Origin: Mesostigma viride
Lineage: Eukaryota; Streptophyta; Mesostigmatophyceae; Mesostigmatales; Mesostigmataceae
Length of the DNA stretch: 64,000 nucleotides
NCBI GenBank assembly: GCA_009746045.1
Contig: RPFO01000132.1
Span: 1,134,590-1,198,589 of the forward strand
Direction of reading: 5' to 3'
The notes beneath the pieces are model-generated. The model worked only from the letters and a program-made list of their open reading frames with translations, did no database searches and was not told where the DNA came from. Made by a program: the position numbers and the translations under genes. Of the stretch, positions 31,273-49,153 are shown piece after piece (position 1 is the stretch's first letter; each line of letters begins with the position of its first letter).

Positions 31273-31493
31273 GGCTTGCATCACTCCCCGGACAGGAGAA
31301 CTTTTGCGGTTGGACTGTAGGTGTCAGCTGGCGATGCCTTAGGATCAGGAGACGTCAGTCCTATAGTCAGAAAAAGTGGGTGCGAGAGGTCCCCAGTTCG
31401 ATTCCGGCCTGGATTCATTTGCAGATCGCGTTTTCCGCGGACCGGCACTGAGCGCAAATGGTTTTCACTATTTGCGGCGTGCCAAATCAGAAT
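31273..31493 (+). mobile_element. SINE-like element copy B
   Basis: About 220 bp closely matching 50088-50311, starting GGCTTGCATCACTCCCC and ending GCCAAATCAGAAT. It contains AGTTCGATTCC (31395-31405) in the context GCGAGAGGTCCCC, which resembles the T-arm/B box of a tRNA gene. That suggests a tRNA-derived Pol III promoter and a SINE. The A box is not clear, and no target duplication was found. It lies 84 bp beyond the glycosyltransferase stop codon, so it may fall in that gene's 3' UTR, in antisense. Confidence 0.6.
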
Positions 31494-31576
31494 ACTTGCA
31501 CTACTCCCATGCATTCGGCCATACGATGTTGTTTCATTACTATACAAGGTGACACAAAAAATGGCTTGATGCTTAA

Positions 31577-37771
<6,195 letters not shown>

Positions 37772-40701
37772 AAGATCGTTATTTCCGAAATTAGCGTCCT
37801 AAGCGCAAACCGGCAGCATGAAACGCGCCATTTGGATAATAGAAATATCGTCCATCGCGTCGATGACGGCTATGATGAAGAAGCGGGCCAGCGAGACAGC
37901 CGGCGTCAAGCAGAAACTTCGTGCTCTTGCGGGTCAGACTAACCTGGGCAAAACAGGGATCACTACAAAACGCACTCCGTAATGAGACCGAAGCAACGGG
38001 GGACACCAGCAAATTATTTTAAACATAGAAAAGTCATGTCCGGCCTATACGCGCTCGGGCATAAATAATGAACGTTGGCCTGGTGATTTTGATACAATCT
38101 TTGGTAGGGAGAATGCAGATTTTCAAAAAAAAAAACATCAAGACAAGCTTTAGACACCACGCTTCAGCCCTGCTTCAGCCATAGGCTACCAGTTTGCCGC
38201 CTATGATAACGTGCGGTTGCCCTCCTAAACCAGGACTGGGATTTCACCCTGATCAGCGTTCGTGTTTGTGGCACGGCTCGATCGCGTAAAATAAAATATT
38301 TTCCCCGCGTACGTAAGTACCCCACATGTCCCCTTGACCATATTCTGTCAAGACTCTGTCAAGACTCAAGTATTGTAGTGTCAAGACGTGTCAAATATCA
38401 CGAAAACATCATCTACAGTGCTGTAAGCGGCACGAAAACGTCTACAGTGCTGTAAACGGAACCGCAGACAAAACATCAATCACGCAGTAATCACGCTCAC
38501 TGCCTCATCAGTCATGTGTACGGCTGGTCTAATTTTGCCGGTTGGGCCGCGGACTCTGCTGCGTTTATTCAACTTAGTAACTAAGTAAGTTGCTCGCGGT
38601 GCCGTGCAAGCTGCCCTTGTCTTGTTGATAGTACCCGTCACGCCGCAACGGTTATCTCCGCCCAAGATCCAGCCTAGCACGAGATATCGTTGCAAGTTGC
38701 AGGCTGGGAGGGGCAAGCGGTTAGCGATTCTATGATCGACTTGACAAGGGAAGGGACCTATAATAGGGCTATGGAAGCCAGGGAAGCATGGTGCCATGGT
38801 TACACTAGAAAATGCGTTACTATCACCGACAGTTTGTAGCTGGGTCAGCCGACTGTGTCTAATTAATGGGAATAGGTGTACAATGCTGGAATTGAGGCTT
38901 GCTGGATCCATCGTTACGCCTTGTCTATCGACCAAAACCGAGGACACAGCTTGCAGTGAAGACAGCCCGTGAGCCTGTAAGGTCAGTTTGCATGCAGTTT
39001 ACGTGTTACTGTGGAAGGTTCCCTGATGGTTGCGCAGACTGTGTCTTACACCCTGTGTAAAGATATGTAGGACTCAGCGTGCTTGTGCCTAGGTGTATCC
39101 CCGGCCAACCCAGCCCGCGTAAAACTGCTCCTATACCTGGCGAAAGTGTGATCCTTGTAGAGTAGTTGTTGAGCCATTTTAGGTATTACTGCGGTAAAAT
39201 ATGCGGAAATAGACACATTATTCCTGGTTGCTGATGTGGCCATCATTAGTGGCCAAGGAGATGGTAGATGATGTTGGAGAATCTCACTGGACGAGATCTG
39301 CAAAACGTGCTCCCCAGGATCACAGAAGATGATGTTTCGCATCAGGCATGCGGCTGCCAAATTATTAAGGCAACCGAAGTTTTCCATTAATGTCGAAACA
39401 GCTCGGCATTCCTTTCACAATGGCGTAAAGAAAACCTGGGCAGTGCTCGCTAACCCTTTACCAGTAGGTTGACAAGGTGCCGTTGCGCAAATATAGGAAG
39501 TTTCTGGGCGCGCATCGTGTCCGATGGTGTTGATGATATCTGTGGTCATAAACCGTTACCCTCATCGCGTGGCACGTGTATTTGGCAAGCAAGCCTACCG
39601 ATTGATTGTGAGGAAGAAGCTGATCTGCACCCAGAAGCCAAACTGTTTCTGTCACCAACACAGCATGGTGTGGCAGAGGCAAACTCGTCAATGCTGCCAC
39701 TTGTGAAACCTTTGACAGCGAAGCTGTTTGGGTGTTAAGGTAGTCGTCGCACGAGGCGGTCACGGTGCATGCATGAGGATGATGCAGACAGCAATGCACG
39801 TTGCTGCATCTGGCAGGGTGGCACAGTGCACTAGTGCTAGCAATGTGGTGGATGGCCGCACCCCACGGAATGGCAAGACTGTGTGCGGCTAGCACCCATG
39901 AGCAGCCATACATGGTAGGACCCAAGCGAAAGCCGACTCTATGAGCATGAGTCTCCTTCGTGCCAAATGCCATTGTAACTGTGCAAGCCACCACTAGGCC
40001 CTTTGTCCATTCCAAGCCTATCATAGGCCAAGCATCGTACGGGATAAGCGGACAGCACTCAGATGGCACTCGCTCGTGCGTAGCATGACCCACCACTTTT
40101 GGCCACCCCTTCCCCTGGCCTTGCCCCGGTATCAACTGCCAGCAGCGGCACTGGTACCTAATACACAGTGCGTGCCCGGCGGGTGGCAAGTGCCAGCTGT
40201 CAACGGTCCCATACGTCCTGTATCGTTGATGGGCGCATGGCAGCCATGTGCCTTAGCTGACGCATGTATGGCTGCTTTACCTTTCCTGGCGGCCCGTTTT
40301 AGCTTTGGTTGGCACATCTCCTCATCATCCTTTGTTTGTGCGCGTGTGTGTGATGGGTACCTGCAGCGCATTGCGGGGGCGCGTCCCCCCTCGGGCATCA
40401 TTATCCATCGCCTGGCCAGTTGGCGCCTGGTCGCGTGAAACCCCACCATCCTGTGCCTAGGCGTGCCTATCGGGGCCTGGCGCTGTGCATTGCTGCGGTT
40501 GCCAGCACCAGCAGAGGCACCGTGCGCTGCTCTGTGCTGAGCTGTCGCCATTGATCCCAAGATACTTTACTCATCCGCGCGGTCGCCGCCCAACAATTTC
40601 GAGGCGGCCACCCTTAAAGGACTTGGTTGATCCCTCGCATATCAAGTTTCATCGGCCCAGCCCCATCCATTGTATCCTTGGTCCAAGTGGATCGGCCCAC
40701 C
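37772..40701. other. Intergenic between divergent genes
   Basis: This separates the start of the minus-strand glycosyltransferase from the start of the plus-strand IQ gene, so it should contain both promoters. The part at 37800-37930 on the minus strand has a hydrophobic frame (ARFFIIAVIDAM) that may be a 5' exon. Elsewhere only short frames without domains were seen. Confidence 0.45.
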
Positions 40702-43700
40702 ATGGTGTCGTCCCCGCGCATGTTCCTGTCGAACACCAAGTCCAAGCTGACCAAGAAGATATCGCTGCCCGCCACCACCCACAAGGCCACGGATGCGCAC
40801 GAGCCGCCGCCGCTCATGTGGTCCAACCAGCTCGCCGAGGTGAGGGAGGAAGTGAATGTAAAGACGTCAGGGGGGAGGGTAGCAACGGGTGGGTGCGCAT
40901 GCATGGGGTCTAGCCATGCGGGCAGGAGCGCAGGAAGGGGAAGATAATGGGGTAGGATAGTGAGACGAGGAGTGAAGGCCACATGAGATGAGGGGAATAG
41001 GGCAGGCTGGTGAAGGGGCATCCCATGGGGGTGTGGCGAGTTTACTGCCCAACCAGCCTGCAGAGGGAGCGTGCCCAACGGGAGGCATAGGGGGTGGAGA
41101 GTAAAGGGGGGAAAGGGAAGGAGAATGATAGGAGAAGGATGGCAAGCTGATCTAGACAAGGGTCTGCCTTTGCGGATAGGGCTAAGTGCTTGAGTGCTTG
41201 CACGAGTACAAGTTCAGGTGCACCAGGCGCAGAGCACGTTGGGCAGCAAGCGCGTGCAAGCCACCGGTTGCAGCGCGCTTGTGGCCGAGGCAAGCACGTA
41301 GCAAGAAAGGTAGCATTCGGTCCCTGCGTATGGCAGGAAGCCGCTTGTGACATGTCTTCCCCAGCAGACGTGAGCCACGTCTCATCCATTCATACATCAT
41401 CCTCACCACAAGATGAGGGGGGCAGTCTATCTTACAACAGCCAGCGCGGATGGACCCGGGAGTCAACGCTCCAAGGATACGTGCCTGACAGGTGGCCCCC
41501 CATCGGCGTGACTGGCCTGTGGGTGCACCTTCTCCCGTGTACAGCGCTGTCTAGCCAAGGGGGGAGCAGTTGGAGTACAGCATGGGGAGGACGGGGCCTT
41601 TGTAGGGGGGGGCTATGGAAGGGGATGTGCTTTTTCCTTCGCTCCGTAAATGTGCATGCACAAACTACAATAACTTAATACAAGATTGTGTGGTACAGTA
41701 TTATAGATATAGTGCGGTAACTCGCACACTCTGCTACTAGTAACGACGTGCGGCTACCCTGTTCCCTCCCCTTCCTACGCCTGCCTCCTCTCCCCTATCT
41801 TGCTCCCTACCGCAGGAGGACGTGACCCCCATCTCCCCCACGCTGCGGCGCATGCGGGCGGCCACCCTCATCCAGAACGTGTTCCGCGCGCGCAAGGTAT
41901 GTGCCTGGCGCCGCGGCTGTGTGGGGGTTGGACCATGGGACAGAGCTCGGCGGCTTGAGAGTGACCGCTGGCACGCGCTTGTAGAGCCACCCTACTGTAT
42001 GTAGGGTAAGGCCTTGGTGCATATGGCGACACAGTGCACGCACCTGACACCCCCCCTCGTAACAGCTTGGCAATGGGACACCCTGCACACCCAGCCCTGG
42101 ATCTGACCCATCCTCATGCCATGCTGGCCCAAGAGGGCCCCACCCTTCCATGCGTGGCGCAATCGCCAACAGGTTTTGGTTTCCAGCCAATCCTTGTTTC
42201 AAAGGCTCATTGGGACTTTGCAACAACAATTCCTTGGTTTCTTGTCGGCGACAACCTGCAGATATTGCGCCAGCTGGCGTTGGAGGCGCGCCGCAAGCGC
42301 GCCGTCGTGGTCATCCAGCGCCACGCGCGCGGGTTCATCGCGCGGTGGGGGCCTGTGGGCATGCAGGTGCGCGAGGTGCGGCGCAAGTTTTGGGAGGCAC
42401 GCGGCGTGGACATGCCCAGCCTGGCGGCGACGCGGCCGCCATCCTCCTCCGCATCGTTTTCGTCGGTTACGGTGCGTGCTGATGACGATGGGATGAAAGG
42501 AAAGCGGAAGGGAGGGGGGGGGGGGGGGGGGGAGGGGAGGGGGGGAGGGGAGGGGAGGGGAGGGGAGGGGAGGGGGGAGGGAGGAGGGGAGGGGAGGGGA
42601 GGGGAGAGGGAGGGGAGGGGGGGAGGGGAGGGAGGGGAGGGGAGGAGAGGGAGGGGAGGGGAGGGAGGGAGGGGAGGGGAGGGGAGGGGAGGGGAGGGGA
42701 GGGAGGGGAGGGGAGGGAGAGGAGGGGAGGGGGGGAGGGGAGGGGAGGGGAGGGGAGGGGGGGAGGGGAGGGGAGGGGAGGGGAGGGGAGGGGAGGGGAG
42801 GGGAGGGGAGGGGAGGGGAGGGGAGGGGAGGGGAGGGGAGGGGAGGGGAGGGGAGGGGAGGCAGAAATATGGGATGAATGGGACCCAAGGGGTTGAGGTG
42901 GGGGGTGGTGAATGGAAACGGGGCGACAGGACAGTGTGGGCACCCCTATGGCTGTGTCGCCCCATCGTCCATCAGTGGCTGTCAGGCTAGTTATGGGCGG
43001 CAGCAGCAGCAGTATGAACATTCACCGTGTGCACAAGTGTTTGCATGCATTTTGTAGCGACCATGAAGCTGCATTCTGTTGCTTGCTTCATTGCTCCTGC
43101 GCTGGAATAGGACAGTAGGGCGCTTGTGCCGCCTGTTGGTGCTCACCTGATCGCTGCATCTGCGTCGTTATCCCCACTTCATGCCACCCGACGCCACCCA
43201 TCTGCCAACCATCTGCCAACCATCTGCCAACCATCTGCCACCCGTCTGCCACCCATCTGCCACCCATCTGCCACCCATCTGCCACCCATCTGCCAACCCT
43301 CTGCCAACCATCTGCCAACCATCTGCCAACCATCTGCCAACCATCTGCCAACCATGCCACAAACATGGCCACCCACCTGCCACCATCCGCCACAGAGCGA
43401 GAAGTTCACTCCCGACGTGCACGGGGTCGGCGGGTGGGGCTTCCCCTACCTGACCACGTGGGCCAAGGCCTCCCCCTGGCGCCGCATCCTGGTCAAGCGG
43501 CCGTCGCACATTGACAATGAGGACATTGCCAACATCGAAGAGGTGGAGGAGGGGGAGCACATCAGCCCTGCGCCGGATGTCTACGTGCCCATGGGTTTCC
43601 TCGAGGCCATGACGGGGGCCTTCGTGACATCGGCCAGCGCGCCCGTGACACCCCGCGGCCATGCCAACACCAAGATAGAGCTGCCAGCCACGCAGGCAAC

Positions 43701-44745
43701 GGCAGCGACCAGCGTGGACGCCCCGCAGCAGGTGGGCGGTCCCACCACCACCGCGACGGTGCCGCAGGGTCCCCCAGGGGACGCCGTCGCGCGCATGGCG
43801 GCGCAGCGGCTGTTTGCGATGCAAGGGGGTGGCAGCGCGCCCGCCACCCCTAGGGGCACCGCGGACCATTACGGCGACCCGGGCGCGCAGGGCGGCGGGG
43901 CACAAGGGGGCGAGGAACCTCCTGCATCCCCTCTTGCGGAATTCAAGCCAGCCTTAGGCGATGCCCCGCAGACGTGCCCCCCCAAGCTGTCCGTGCGCAC
44001 CGCCGCGGACCGTTCACCGGAGCGTGAGGGGTCCACCTCAGGGGACAACGCCGGCAGCCACATGGCCAAGCCCGCACGGCTGGAGTACTCGGGGTCACCG
44101 GGGGCCAAGCGGCCCGGACGGCTGCCCGGTCGCGCACCCTCGGGGGACCACAGCCGGCTGAGCCAGGTGCTCACGGAGAGCACCACTCTGCCAGCTGGCG
44201 GGGCTGCGCCGGGGGCGGGCCTCACCGTGTCAACCGCCCGCAGCAAAGGCGGTGCGGCCGAGGCGGGGGAGCGTGCGGCCAGTGGGGCGGTGCCGGCAGA
44301 TGGCATGAGGGAGGCCAACGGGCACGTGCCGCCGCAAAGCGGCATGTCCGTGGGCCGGCAGGGCGGCGCAGGGGAAGGCGAGGGGAGGCTGAGCGTGGAA
44401 ACGGGTGGCATTGCGGCGCTAAAACTAGATGCGCTGCTGGGGCCGCGCCGCCCCATGAGCGCCGAGCCGCTGTCGCCGCCACCGCTTGACGAGCTGCGCT
44501 TGAAGCACGACGTGAAGCATGACCGGGTGTCGTCGCCGCGCGCGTCGGGAATACCCCGGCCGCCGGGCCACGGGCTGCACGACGCGCACCACCCGGCGAA
44601 GGAGAAGGGCCATGGGTTCTTGTCCAAGGTGACGAGCACAATCCGGCGGCAGAAGTCAGTGGACGGCTCGTCGTCACCAACGTACAAGGAGGCGGCCAAG
44701 GATAACCAGTTGATCGTCAACCGCAAGACGAGCTGGTACCTGTAG
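40702..44745 (+). CDS. IQ-motif (calmodulin-binding) protein, four exons
   Basis: Exons: 40702-40839, 41816-41896, 42262-42471, 43396-44745. All introns are GT-AG and phase 0, giving 592 residues. The start has a textbook Kozak context (CCCACCATGG). Exon 2 carries a first IQ motif (ATLIQNVFRARK, about residues 60-73) cut by the intron; exon 3 carries a second (VVVIQRHARGFIAR, about 88-101). IQ motifs bind calmodulin or EF-hand light chains, so the protein is probably a Ca2+-signalling or scaffold protein. Exon 4 begins with a compact hydrophobic/acidic segment (GWGFPYLTTWAK...NIEEVEEGE) then a long Pro/Gly/Ser-rich, probably disordered tail ending in a basic segment. No kinase, myosin or channel domain was seen. 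A phase-0 intron after the first IQ recalls plant IQD genes, but the IQ67 spacing does not match well. Confidence 0.8.
42515..42862. repeat. (GGGGA)n purine tract in intron 3 of the IQ gene
   Basis: About 70 units of GGGGA or GGGA, preceded by a run of G. The sense strand is G-rich and prone to G-quadruplex or triplex structure. It begins about 40 bp after the exon-3 donor. Confidence 0.97.
43196..43358. repeat. 11-bp tandem repeat CCATCTGCCAA, about 15 copies
   Basis: Units alternate CCATCTGCCAA and CCATCTGCCAC. The array stops about 35 bp before the exon-4 acceptor (CACAG at 43391-43395), placing a pyrimidine-rich repeat in the polypyrimidine/branch-point zone. Confidence 0.9.
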
Positions 44746-44935
44746 GGGACAGGGGCGGAGGCCTGGCATACCGATGCTGGCTGGGTTGAGTGTTGTGACG
44801 TGCTCTGTCAAGCCTTTGGGGTCGCAGTTGGTGGAACCTGGGGGCTGCTCAAAGCACATTTTGCGTGTTTATTACTTTTATGTTGGTGGATGGTGTTGGC
44901 GGCTTAATTAGAGGTTGAATTGTTGGGTTAAGTGC

Positions 44936-44940
44936 TGTAA
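44936..44940 (+). promoter_or_regulatory. Possible TGTAA polyadenylation signal of the IQ gene
   Basis: TGTAA lies about 190 bp after the stop codon. It is compatible with the green-algal signal; no transcript evidence is available. Confidence 0.3.
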
Positions 44941-46107
44941 ATAGTAGGCCCGAGTTAGCAGGCAGTAATATGCCGCAAAGCAGCCTCAAAGTCACAGGAC
45001 TATGGCCCCCTGCTTTGTCCTTGCACCTGGCGAACTTTTCTGGTCAGGTTCTAGTTTTTGTTGACTGCCATGCTGTCCTTTCACGACAAGAATGCCTAGT
45101 GTACGTCATGTACTTGTGTGTGCTGGCCATTTGATCAGCTCAATGAGTGCAATTACGTTCATGAAAAGTTGAGGCACGCATGGGTCACACTAGGGATTGT
45201 AATTTTTATTATTCTAACTGTACGTGCTGACTTATTAGGTGAGCCAATCTTACCCCAACTAGGTTGTCCCCAGTTCTCAACTTTTCAAATTCTCAAAACT
45301 GGCCCTTCAATTCATTAATATAATTATATCTTCATTAATATCATTAATATAATTCAAAGACTATGACCGAGACATTATGCTCCGTCAAGTCCGATGTTTT
45401 TTGCAACGTCACCCACATCTGTTCGGTGCTGCCCCTTGGCACAAGCTCTACAAACAGGTCGTGGACCGGCTGGATCGCATAGTATCTCCGCACATCTGAA
45501 CCCTGTGCTGCCAGATCTCCTTTGCGGCCGTTCCGAGCTTGGCACTGGATTCGTTGTCCACATCGTCGCGTCACTGCAGCAACACGATGTTTTCTGGCAT
45601 ACGCGGGCTTTTGGTTCCCGCCGCACATTTGAAAGTGCTGTCCTCCGGCTTTTTGCCTTTGCACCGTGTGCAGTTCTTGGACGTTTGGAATCATGGCATG
45701 GCTAACGTGATGACTGACTAGCTACCTTTTCAGTGGTTTTCCATTTGCGGGTATTTCCTCGTAAATGGTGGGAGAGCGATCGCAGCAATGGTGCTCACCA
45801 CTAGACACTCCCGGCCAGTTAGGCTCGAAACACACGCCCTGATCAAGCATGCTGTTTCCGGCCCCACCGTCTAGGTCCTCTAGTCGCTCTACACGTAAGC
45901 CAGCCATAATTTCAATGCACAAGGATACACATTTCCATCACCATTCATCTTCATCATCCTGAACGACTCGAACACGCGGACAAGATAACGGCAGGCTCGA
46001 GCTACCATGGTCCGGATTCTCCCGATTTCTGGCCTGCCCTGGTTGTCTCCTTGATAATTATATCCTGCCGGGGGGCTTAAGACGGGCCAACCAGGTAGAC
46101 ACCTCCT
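44941..46107. other. No gene recognised
   Basis: A minus-strand frame at 45344-45694 and its overlapping frames have moderately protein-like composition, with CxxC-type pairs when frames are combined, but no start, splice or domain support. Confidence 0.4.
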
Positions 46108-46458
46108 ATGGCAGGGTCCCCTTGTCCCATCGCAACCCACTGGCAAACTTGCGCGCGCCCGGCACCGGCGCAGCGCGACCCGGACCTATGCACACAACTG
46201 CTTGAAGATGCAGGGCTTCTGGGACTATCCGTACTCCGCGCCCGCATGATTGACAAGGAGAAATGGGCTGCCATCTGCGATAAGCACCTTCCTGAGGGGT
46301 ATGCTCCTGTTTTCTCCCCGCGGGCCCCGCGGCCCATTGGTAGCCAGGGTAGAAGTCCGCAGGTGGAGGTTATTGGCCCTGAGGATAGCCGCTACACTAC
46401 CGCCTCGTCTGCCATTACAGTAGAGGACAGCTCGGATGAGGATTACATCCCCATCTAG
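46108..46458 (+). CDS. Hypothetical small protein with acidic C-terminus
   Basis: A 116-codon frame. The middle section (DLCTQLLEDAG...MIDKEKWAAICDKHLPEGY) has helix-like, globular composition. The tail ITVEDSSDEDYIPI is acidic, and the stop TAG is at 46456-46458. The N-terminal 30 codons look poor, so the protein may begin later or be joined to an upstream exon. It ends 88 bp before the hAT target duplication, outside that element. No family recognised. Confidence 0.3.
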   Translation: MAGSPCPIATHWQTCARPAPAQRDPDLCTQLLEDAGLLGLSVLRARMIDKEKWAAICDKHLPEGYAPVFSPRAPRPIGSQGRSPQVEVIGPEDSRYTTASSAITVEDSSDEDYIPI

Positions 46459-46545
46459 TACTTAATGGTTGGGGAATGATGCAGACGATATTTGTTTAAA
46501 CTTTTGTGTAATTATTTTTTTTCTAATGAGATTAGCATAGTACTC

Positions 46546-46553
46546 CGTGGCAT
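46546..46553. repeat. 8-bp target-site duplication of the hAT element, left
   Basis: CGTGGCAT is identical to 49154-49161. Confidence 0.82.
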
Positions 46554-48007
46554 CAGTGCTTTTGCTAAGGGTTTTTGTCATTCGTCAAACTGTTGACTAT
46601 TTGCCTCGGCACTTCGTCAAATGGTTGACTATTTGCCTCGGCTATTCGTCAAACTGGTTGACTATTTGCCTTGGCGCTTCGTCAACCCTGGGGGGGGGGG
46701 AGGAGGAAGCTTTATTTCTTCATAATTAACTGAAGGTCGCTCACGCCTCACACACGCATGTAATGCATGTGGATAAAACATAATATCACATAGTGGTTGT
46801 TGACAACTGCATAATCACAGGCATGCCATAGATGCATTCACAACATGACATGCCATAGAACTGCACAGGCTAGCTAGCATACAGCCCAAAATAGCTCAGA
46901 CCGTTATAACGGGTGCAGTTATTTTGGGGTGTTTCGCTTACCGTATAGGCATTCAATTCCAACGTGGCACAAAACATCATAGATGGCCACACATGGATTC
47001 CCAAACACATTTCCAGCTTTAAAATCACAACAGCATGCTATACAACAAGTATAAAGCTTGTGCCAAGGCCCAAAACCAAGCGTAGAAGGGGTTCACAAGG
47101 AGCTACATTATCAATGCATCCAACACACTATAAAGCAATTCCAATGATTGGCAATGATAGAAAAAACAAACGAACTAACCTGGTTATGCTTCCATGAAAG
47201 CATGCCCCGGCCATCCATGTTTCTTGCATGCACTATGGACGCACAAGCAGAAGGATAACTTGGGCCAGCAAACCAAGAAGCAATGCCTAGAGCTGGCCAG
47301 AAAACCACTTGTCTCGCTATGTCTGTGCAGGGAAAAGCACCCCGTTATCAAGCCCACCATGTTTAGAGACAATACCAAACGCTACTTCACTGGTTTCGTT
47401 GAAGCCTCAGCTACTAGTAATCAAATCTGGTCCAAAATCTGCGTGACATAGTGGTATTCCCCAACCATCACAAGCGAACGCGTACAAGCACTAAAGCAAC
47501 AAAACGACAAGCAAAAACCATCGATTACATGTCTACAACTAGTTTATAAACGATAGGACGACTTGGTACTGTAATGCATAAACGATAACATGTTAATACG
47601 TACCAGGTCGAAACCGCATATTACCTGCTGTGCGGGAGCCGTCACTCCCACCTCACGGACATAGCCTCGAACCATTCCTGGCCGTCATCGCTAATAAAAC
47701 ATGTCAAGAATAACGTAAAAAGTCTCCCCACGCGCAAATATATGGACGTTTGCTGCCGAACAGCAGGTAGCATACGCACTGTCACCGCCTGGTTAATAAT
47801 TTTTTCATGCCCTCGTCGGCTCAAGTCCTGCCTTGCTCGTCTTCAGTTTTGGTACCCGAGCATTGTCCTGAACCGTACTGACGTACTGTCTTTCCAAACC
47901 AACTCCAACTGCAGCGTACCTAGGATTCAGATGGTACGGGCTGACGGCCTGACGCCGCGCCGCTGGACCTTAGGTCTGGCCTTCAGGACTTAAGTGGTTG
48001 ACGAATA

Positions 48008-48020
48008 CCCAAAACATTTC
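48008..48020. repeat. Target-site duplication of the truncated LINE, 3' side
   Basis: CCCAAAACATTTC is identical to 48974-48986. Joining the flanks restores a continuous run of the hAT subterminal repeats. Confidence 0.82.
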
Positions 48021-48973
48021 CGGTGAAATGGGTGTTGGTTTATTTCCATATAACAGTTAAGGTGACCCAGGTATGCCAAAAATAGCCTGAAATGCCTAGT
48101 TTTGCCTAAATTGGGGTGCCCGCATTAATAAGGCGCGCCCTGCGACCAAGGTAGCCATTGTACTGTAGATATATCGTCATCCGGCATACGTGTAAAGACC
48201 TGGTTCATGCCCATGAGTGCATGGAAGACTTCCAGGGGGCTGGGGGTGTCATTGTTAGGGCCCGGGTCCCATACTTTGTGTTGTTCCGTCGCCAGGAGCC
48301 AGTAACGACGCATAGCCAGGTTCCAAGAGGAGATAAACCGGCGGACCACGGCACCTCTCGTGTACGCGGCACGTAACGTGAATACGGTCTCGTTGCGAAC
48401 TTGCCATATGGTGTGAAGCATCGTCGTGCGTAGCCATATCCATGCCATCTGGTTGGCTGTAAGGCTCGCGTCCCGTAATCCCGTGATGCCGAAAATAACC
48501 GTAGATAGTGTGACGGTGGTGGGGGGAGCTGTAATAGCCATCCACTTGGCCCATATACCCAGCAGCCATTGCCAAACCCCGGCGAGTTGGCAGTCCAGAA
48601 ATCTGTGCTCAATTGTTTCATCTGGAAAGTTGCATAAGCACGCCGCCGCGTGGGAGTACCGGTGGTGCAATTGGGAATTGACCCCGATGGCCCGATGCAT
48701 AAGCAGGTGCTGGACGTCGGTGGCCCGTTTGTCAACCAATGGGTGATCAACTGCCAAGGTAATGTTCTTGATCCAGGTGTAGCCCGGCCACTCGGGGTGC
48801 CAGCGCAGGCGACCCGGGTGCATCCTATGATTTTTATGTAGAAGTAGCCGGTATCCCCAGTCTGCCGTGTACTCGAAAAGGCACTTCGTCATGGGGGTGC
48901 CGCCAGATGTGAGGACCCACCCAAATTCTAGCGGGTCTAGAGCAAGCGTGTCCAGTCGCCCTTTGCCAACATG
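48021..48973 (-). mobile_element. 5'-truncated L1-like LINE inside the hAT element
   Basis: 953 bp related to the 3' part of the full-length LINE at 15027-20280. It starts (48973) within the third ORF at the His-Val-Gly equivalent of residues 99-101. Its 3' UTR ends in a GGAAATAAACC...ACACCCATTTCACC segment homologous to the other LINE's end. A 13-bp duplication brackets it. Protein similarity is high but far from identical, so it comes from a different lineage. Confidence 0.85.
48125..48973 (-). pseudogene. LINE third ORF, C-terminal 282 residues, frame intact
   Basis: The frame is open from the truncation point to TAA at 48125. The Cys/His cluster C-x-C-x8-H-x4-C, the IWQVRNETVF block and the C-terminal VQWLPWS segment match the third ORF at 19059-20198. 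An upstream in-frame extension to 49117 is formed by hAT repeat sequence and is not LINE coding. Confidence 0.8.
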
Positions 48974-48986
48974 CCCAAAACATTTC
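48974..48986. repeat. Target-site duplication of the truncated LINE, 5' side
   Basis: CCCAAAACATTTC is identical to 48008-48020. Confidence 0.82.
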
Positions 48987-49153
48987 GTCAAACCGGTTGA
49001 CGAACTTCGGAACATATTCGTCAATTGGTTGACGAATTGCCGAGTTGGTTGACGAATGTGGTTGACGAATTGCCCAAAATGGTTGACTATTTTACTACTA
49101 TTTTCAAAATTCGTCAACCGGTTGACGAAATAGTCCCGTTAGCAAAAGCACTG

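Larger units (their letters stand above)
46554..49153. mobile_element. hAT-superfamily DNA transposon, non-autonomous
   Basis: Perfect 15-bp terminal inverted repeats, CAGTGCTTTTGCTAA at 46554-46568 and its complement at 49139-49153, are flanked by an identical 8-bp duplication. An 8-bp target duplication with termini starting CAGTG is characteristic of hAT elements. Both subterminal regions (46575-46690 and 48985-49130) hold clustered TTCGTCAA and GGTTGAC words, often joined into a palindrome (TCAACCGGTTGA), like the transposase-binding repeats of Ac/Ds. No hAT transposase or RNase-H-like signature was seen; interior frames at 46964-47451 are unrecognised. After removing the inner LINE it is 1634 bp. 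Confidence 0.8.

Noticed and set aside
31395-31405. Functional tRNA gene in the SINE-like element
   Set aside because: The T-arm stem does not pair properly and the A box is unclear; kept only as SINE evidence.
37800-37930. Extra 5' membrane-helix exon of the glycosyltransferase
   Set aside because: The hydrophobic frame is suggestive, but no donor compatible with the phase and start of exon 1 was found, so it is left out of the model.
42034-42990. Gly/Arg/Glu-rich frame continuing from IQ exon 3
   Set aside because: The frame passes a good GTGCGT donor into a (GGGGA)n tract; the intron model keeps phase with exon 4 and removes the tract.
48986-49117. N-terminal extension of the LINE ORF at 48125-48973
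   Set aside because: It lies beyond the target duplication and is translated hAT subterminal repeat.
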